Assembly (NCBI RefSeq): GCF_900107115.1 | Contig: NZ_FNOS01000003.1 | Coordinates: 310,001 to 374,000 of the forward strand | Origin: Salimicrobium album | GTDB lineage: Bacteria > Bacillota > Bacilli > Bacillales > Halobacillaceae | Direction of reading: 5' to 3' | DNA: 64,000 nt | Part shown: positions 59,729-64,000 of the stretch, in pieces | How the letters are laid out: the number at the start of each line of letters is the position of its first letter | How positions within the stretch are numbered: the first letter of the stretch is position 1 | Notes under the pieces: generated by a model | The model's database searches: none | Told to the model about the DNA's origin: nothing | The model's input: only the letters and a program-made list of their open reading frames with translations | Translations under genes and position numbers: made by a program

Positions 59729-61545
59729 CATTCTTCTCCTTCGTAGAGCGGATTCGATACTTCGCTGAACCACTCCTCTTTTTCTCCGTACAGACGCATT
59801 TTCGTAAGGGATTTGTGCATCACGGTTTTCTGTTTCAAAAATTTCCGGTCCGTTTCTGCCTGCTCCGGCACTTCTGTAGCCAGTCGCCCACACGTCTCCC
59901 TGCATACCTCCCGGACGATACTCCAGAACTCCATCTCCTCCACTCCCGTCGCTTCGACGAGCTGGCGGATTATTTCACCGAGATGATTCTGAAATACGCT
60001 GTAGTACAGCTTGTGGTGCATCGACGCTGCATCTTTAGTAACGGATACCGAACCCTTCATAAAGTCAGGATACAGCCCGCGTTCGTTCAGTCGCGCCTCA
60101 TAGAAGCGTGAACCGCCCCAGTCGCGGAAAAAGAAGCGGGTGATGCTTCCGTTTTTGAAAACGGGCACACTGTTCTGCAGGTGTCCTTCAAGTGCCACGC
60201 CGTATTTGGTCATGAGCGTGAGGTACGGTGGAAGCACAGTTCGGGCATAGTCCCGGAAAAAAGCCGAAGCAGCCTCGCATTCCGGGAGACGTTTCTCTGC
60301 TGCATACTGCCGAAAGCGCGCCTGCAGAATCGTCCCCTCTCCGCCCGGCTCTTTTGCGTAAAGAGCCATACCGGCGATCGCCTCTTCCCCTTCCTCAAGA
60401 TAAGGGGTGATGTTCTCCCTCAAAAGCATCGTCAGGTTCCTTTTTTTCAAGTTATCATCGGAGGCAAAAGACCCTCCGCCAAGTTCATAAAGAGGGGTGA
60501 ACCCGGAAAAGGATTCCTGTTCAAAGATAGAATGGAGCAACTCACTGACGACGCGGGCGTTTCCTGCCGTCTGCGGAGAGATGGAGCGCACGGTGGAAGT
60601 CATCTGACTGTTCACTGCAAGCTTCAGCGCAGGTCCCTCCCCCGATACCGGAACGAGCGTACGGAAGGAAGACGTCGCTTTTACGGGAAGGGACACGTCT
60701 TCCAGTAATACGACGGTCCCGTCTATGATTTCTTTCTCGTAAATGGAGGGAAGCGCATGGATGAACTGCCATTCGTGCACGGGGACGATGACAAAATCAG
60801 ATGATTCGTATCCGGACCTCTTCAGTTCTTCTTCACTTTTTCGATAGCACTCCGGAAAATGCGTATAGAGAAGCGACTGCTCACGGGACGTCCAGCTCTC
60901 TTTCCGGACCGCAGCGAACCGGACAGGAAACGTGTGTCCGAATTCAGGGGAATAGCGGAACGAGTCTTTGTAGGAAAGACCGAGTCGCGTCTTCGCTCCC
61001 GGGTGGAGGTGGTGTCCTTCGGTGACCTGCTGTTCAAAAAACAGGTGGTCTTTTCTCTTACCCCCTCCCTGCACGGCTCGTCCTGCATAAGCAAGAGAAA
61101 GGTTCGCCGTGCCGTTGTCGAGTTCCTTCTGGAAATAGGAGAGGTTCGGATACTCCTCCTCCGTAAACAATAGTCCTGCAAGCATTGAGGCGGTCCGGAC
61201 GGGAGTCTCCCCTTTTGAGTCCACATAAGTGATAGTGCCCGTCGTTTCGATACGGTTGAAAGCGTACACTGCCCGCACCGGAAATACGACCGAATAGCCG
61301 GGAAAGTGCAGAGTTTTTCCGATAAGCGAACCATCATCTCCGTACTCCTCCGACGATCGGTCATAAAGCCCCTCCCTCAGCACGGCAGAAGCCAGCTTGT
61401 GCAGAATACCGCTGCGACCGGCGGATATGAAACGGAGAAACCCCGGCACGTATGCCGGTTCGTCGCTTTCAAGGAACTGCAGACATTTCCTTTCTTCCTC
61501 CAGCAGTTTTTCACCGGACAGCGATTTAATCGGACGGCTCATCAT
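59728..61545 (-). CDS. IucA/IucC family NIS siderophore synthetase (second)
   Basis: A 605-residue ATP-dependent ligase joining a citrate-type carboxylate to an amine or alcohol. Family motifs are visible: EGHHLHPGAKTRLGLS (ATP/phosphate), LAVNSQMTSTVRSISPQTAGNARV, the citrate-site-like EGHLQNSVPVF and RDWGGSRF, followed by FQNHLGEIIRQL. Start ATG 61545 overlaps the upstream stop. It differs from the first synthetase enough to use another substrate, consistent with two successive condensations in one pathway. Confidence 0.92.
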   Translation of the reverse strand: MMSRPIKSLSGEKLLEEERKCLQFLESDEPAYVPGFLRFISAGRSGILHKLASAVLREGLYDRSSEEYGDDGSLIGKTLHFPGYSVVFPVRAVYAFNRIETTGTITYVDSKGETPVRTASMLAGLLFTEEEYPNLSYFQKELDNGTANLSLAYAGRAVQGGGKRKDHLFFEQQVTEGHHLHPGAKTRLGLSYKDSFRYSPEFGHTFPVRFAAVRKESWTSREQSLLYTHFPECYRKSEEELKRSGYESSDFVIVPVHEWQFIHALPSIYEKEIIDGTVVLLEDVSLPVKATSSFRTLVPVSGEGPALKLAVNSQMTSTVRSISPQTAGNARVVSELLHSIFEQESFSGFTPLYELGGGSFASDDNLKKRNLTMLLRENITPYLEEGEEAIAGMALYAKEPGGEGTILQARFRQYAAEKRLPECEAASAFFRDYARTVLPPYLTLMTKYGVALEGHLQNSVPVFKNGSITRFFFRDWGGSRFYEARLNERGLYPDFMKGSVSVTKDAASMHHKLYYSVFQNHLGEIIRQLVEATGVEEMEFWSIVREVCRETCGRLATEVPEQAETDRKFLKQKTVMHKSLTKMRLYGEKEEWFSEVSNPLYEGEE

Positions 61546-63275
61546 ACCGGTTCGCCTCCTTCCTGAAATGGGTTCGGGGTGTCCACGAATTCGTAATCCG
61601 TAAACTGCCCGGACAGTCTCATGCGAACGAGCGATTTCATACGGGCCGGACGTGTCGTGAGCCTTTCCTCATCACGTGCCGCCCGCGCCGTTTCCGAGGA
61701 ACGCAGACTATCCTCTAATACCCGGCGCACCGCCGCCCACATGCCTGCTTCCGGCAGTGCATGCCGGCGGGCGAGAATCATGATGATTTCCCCGAGATGA
61801 TTATGGAAAAGGGCGTGAGAGTAAATGTCGGTCAGGTCTTCTTCCTTATCGGTGAGGAGGTTCGTCGAAGGGTCGATCGGTGCTTCTTCAAAATGGCGGT
61901 TCAGCCGCTCCGGCAGGATACGCACGCCTCCGCAGTCACGGATATCGATACGTACCGGACGCCGGTCTTTCAAAATGACGACGGTATTCTGCAGATGAGC
62001 CTCCATGGCAATACCATATTCGCTCATGAGTCTCGTCACTCCCGGCAGCAGTACGCGGGCGTACGTTTCAAGAAAAGAAATGAAGGCTTCTTCCGTCGTC
62101 TCCCCGGCCAGCTCCTCAATCAAAAGAGAGCCGGTTACCGGAGACGTGGAGATAAGGGCCGCCGCCGGCATGGCTATTTCCCCTTCCTGAAGATCCGCCT
62201 CCGGATTTTCCCGTAGAATGGAAGCCGCGTTTTTCTCAAAAAAGCTGCGGTCCCGGTCGTCATCCGAGGCGTAGTGGATACCGGCAAGATCGCGGGAGAA
62301 CGTCATCGCCTCACCTATCCCTGCATCTTTACCGGCAATTTCCGTCAATAGCCCGGCCATGACCGGCGCATTCCTCGTCGAAGCTGCGGATACCGTACGG
62401 ACGGCACTCGTCATCTGCACATTCATCGCCGTTTTCAGATGAGGAGCCCCGCGACCGGCAAGCGCCATCGTCCGGAACGACATGAGCGCATGAGACGGAA
62501 GTCTGGAAGCGAGCGGAATCATCGTTTCGTCTTCCAGCTCTTTTTTGTAATAGACAGGTAACGTATGCTCCTCCTGCCACGGATGCAGCGGAATGAGGCG
62601 ATAGGAACCGGAGAGAGCTTCGAATTCCTCTTTCACCTCAGGTGACGCTTCCGTCAGCGTCCCGGTCATCGTCGTATGAAAAGGCGCCGTCTCCCTCACC
62701 CTGTCAGTGCGGACAGCCAGAGGCACGAGTTCGGGGGATGCTCCCCATTCCGGTGCGTATTTTCTCACGTCTTCCGGAGACATCGGAAGTCTCGTCCTCG
62801 TGCCCGGGTGCGTCGTATGGCCGTCGATCACCCACTGCTCAAAAAAGACGAGCGGGGAAAAGTTCCGGTCGTTCTTCGTCCGGTTGATGACGTACTCCCA
62901 GGTCTCCTGCTGCACGGGCACACTCTCTTTTCTTTTATCAAAAGCTTCGAGGGCGGAGGCGTAATTCAAAGCACTGTTCATCATTTCTTTGACGAACGAT
63001 TCATTTCTGAAACCGAGCAGCATCAGCAGTTCCTCCATCCGCTGAAGCTCCTGTTTTTTTCCGGAAGGATCAACGTAGACCGGGCTTCCCCCAATGTCTA
63101 TGTGACCCAGTATGTACGTGCGTGACACCGGCACCTCCACGCGACCGCCTTTCGGGACTTCTATTTCCAATCCTTGCGGCGTTTTGTTAAAAGATACGAG
63201 ATTTTCACGAATAATGCTTTGCAGAAGCAGTCGGAAAATATAATTCTCCGCCTGTTGTTCATAACTGGTATTCAT
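61542..63275 (-). CDS. IucA/IucC family NIS siderophore synthetase (first)
   Basis: A 577-residue NIS synthetase. Motifs parallel the second enzyme: DGHTTHPGTRTRLPMS, LKTAMNVQMTSAVRTVSAAST, MEAHLQNTVVIL, DIRDCGGVRILPERL and FHNHLGEIIMIL. The start is ATG 63275 with AGGAG 8 nt upstream; the frame extends to a GTG at 63284 that overlaps the ribosome site. It is the first gene of the three-gene operon. A TTTACA box near 63335 may be its -35; no clear Fur box is visible, although iron control would be expected. Confidence 0.92.
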   Translation of the reverse strand: MNTSYEQQAENYIFRLLLQSIIRENLVSFNKTPQGLEIEVPKGGRVEVPVSRTYILGHIDIGGSPVYVDPSGKKQELQRMEELLMLLGFRNESFVKEMMNSALNYASALEAFDKRKESVPVQQETWEYVINRTKNDRNFSPLVFFEQWVIDGHTTHPGTRTRLPMSPEDVRKYAPEWGASPELVPLAVRTDRVRETAPFHTTMTGTLTEASPEVKEEFEALSGSYRLIPLHPWQEEHTLPVYYKKELEDETMIPLASRLPSHALMSFRTMALAGRGAPHLKTAMNVQMTSAVRTVSAASTRNAPVMAGLLTEIAGKDAGIGEAMTFSRDLAGIHYASDDDRDRSFFEKNAASILRENPEADLQEGEIAMPAAALISTSPVTGSLLIEELAGETTEEAFISFLETYARVLLPGVTRLMSEYGIAMEAHLQNTVVILKDRRPVRIDIRDCGGVRILPERLNRHFEEAPIDPSTNLLTDKEEDLTDIYSHALFHNHLGEIIMILARRHALPEAGMWAAVRRVLEDSLRSSETARAARDEERLTTRPARMKSLVRMRLSGQFTDYEFVDTPNPFQEGGEPV

Positions 63276-63393
63276 AGCTTCCACTCCTGTCTCTTCCTTC
63301 TAAAAGAACTATTCCCATTCTGTAAAGGCAGTAACCTAAGAGTATTCCTTCCCTTCGCAGGTTTTCCGGATGCACGAAGGTCACATTTCCTAA

Positions 63394-63425
63394 AATAAAG
63401 AGCAGGGTTTCCCCCTGCCCTTTTC
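63394..63425 (-). terminator. Terminator after quinone oxidoreductase gene
   Basis: On the minus strand GGGCAGGG pairs with CCCTGCTC around GGAAA, followed by TTTATTTT. Confidence 0.82.
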
Positions 63426-63442
63426 TTCCATACATATTTTAT

Positions 63443-64000
63443 TTAGGCGTTGATCACGATTTTTCCTTTGGCATGGTGTGTTTCGCTTAGACCGTGGGCT
63501 TCCTGCAGTCCTTCAGTCGTAAGCGGGTAACGGTGACCGATGTTCGCTTTGACTTTTCCTGCCTCCATAAGGTCGGCGATTTCCTTGAGCTGCTTACCGT
63601 CCGGCTCAAGCCAGAAGGAAGTCGCTTCGATATCGTTCGCCTTCGCCTTTTCTTCATCGGGCTGCCCGGCGATCGTTACGAGACGTCCGCCTTTTTTCAG
63701 TACGTCGAACGCTTTGTCCAGAACATCTCCACCAAGCATATCAAACACGACGTCGTAGTCGTTCAGCACTTCGGCAAAGTCGTCTTTCGTGTAGTCGATG
63801 ACTTCATCGGCTCCGAGAGATTTAAGGAAATCGACGTTCTTCGTACTTCCGGTCGTCGCTACGTAAGCCCCCAATTCTTTTGCGAACTGGATCGCATAGG
63901 AACCGACGCCGCCCGCACCGGCCTGAATGAGAACTTTCTCACCTTCCTGGACGCGGGTTACGTCCGTCAGGCACTGCCAGGCAGTAAGACCTGCGAGCGG
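63443..64000 (-). CDS. Zinc-independent quinone oxidoreductase (partial, cut by right edge)
   Basis: The C-terminal 185 residues of a medium-chain dehydrogenase, cut by the window's right edge. The frame is open to position 64000 and reads PLAGLTAWQCL, then the NADPH-binding VLIQAGAGGVGSYAIQFAKELG, followed by ADEVIDYTKDDFAEVL and a C-terminal KGKIVINA. This is the NADPH:quinone reductase (QOR) branch lacking catalytic zinc. It is upstream of, and on the same strand as, the siderophore operon, but a terminator separates them. Confidence 0.9.
   Translation of the reverse strand, partial: PLAGLTAWQCLTDVTRVQEGEKVLIQAGAGGVGSYAIQFAKELGAYVATTGSTKNVDFLKSLGADEVIDYTKDDFAEVLNDYDVVFDMLGGDVLDKAFDVLKKGGRLVTIAGQPDEEKAKANDIEATSFWLEPDGKQLKEIADLMEAGKVKANIGHRYPLTTEGLQEAHGLSETHHAKGKIVINA

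Noticed and set aside
59732-59905. Upstream extension of the siderophore decarboxylase frame
   Set aside because: It lies wholly within the upstream synthetase gene, and the overlapping ATG at 59728 has a suitable GGAG site.
1-64000. tRNA, rRNA, transposase or phage genes
   Set aside because: No cloverleaf with a GGTTCGAATCC-type T arm outside coding sequence was seen, and no integrase, transposase or phage structural motif.

Overview
The window looks like a chromosomal segment of a salt-adapted, nitrate-respiring member of the Bacillaceae. The lineage is inferred from strong AGGAGG-type ribosome sites with GTG/TTG starts, Bacillus-type gene sets (ykoFEDC, pepT, YegS-like lipid kinase) and many short rho-independent hairpins. 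Halophily is suggested by an ectoine hydroxylase (ectD), a BCCT compatible-solute carrier and acidic proteins. I see no tRNA, rRNA, insertion sequence, prophage or CRISPR array.

Layout. 1-9.7 kb: anaerobic nitrate respiration on the minus strand, with narGHJI, a gene cut by the left edge, and an operon of an iron-sulfur/NO repair protein (ric/scdA) with modABC for molybdate uptake. It diverges from a hemerythrin-like gene at 9.7 kb. Three GGG-N4-CCC palindromes, the type bound by the staphylococcal regulator NreC, lie upstream of narG and of both divergent genes. 10-14.9 kb: a membrane protein, then the ykoFEDC ECF transporter for a thiamine precursor under a TPP riboswitch with a visible antiterminator and terminator. 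15-41 kb: mixed metabolism and stress genes, namely two SDR proteins, BCCT transporter, Kv-like channel overlapping an HNH nuclease, old yellow enzyme, bioD, pepT, a GPP34 protein, aldo-keto reductase, UspA, a C45 acyltransferase-like enzyme, glutathione peroxidase, lactate permease, a possible HEPN-CBS protein, RNase H, ilvA, lipid kinase, a MurE paralogue and gltS.

41-50 kb: nitroreductase, an RpiR regulator divergent from gntP, and a SauUSI-like modified-cytosine restriction enzyme lying tail to tail with a NudG-like NUDIX hydrolase. 50-64 kb: lipoprotein and membrane proteins, a sequence identical to the B. subtilis parS consensus, ectD, a MarR-controlled ABC exporter, a TVP38 protein, a peroxiredoxin-like protein, a three-gene NIS siderophore operon, and a quinone oxidoreductase cut by the right edge.

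The most unusual structures are two intergenic arrays (41.3 and 44.6 kb) of 39-nt palindromic units repeating every 52 bp. In the second array the stem ends change in a compensatory way between units. Other points to pursue are the GGG-N4-CCC sites at matching distances from two divergent promoters, the restriction enzyme/NUDIX pair and the parS site.
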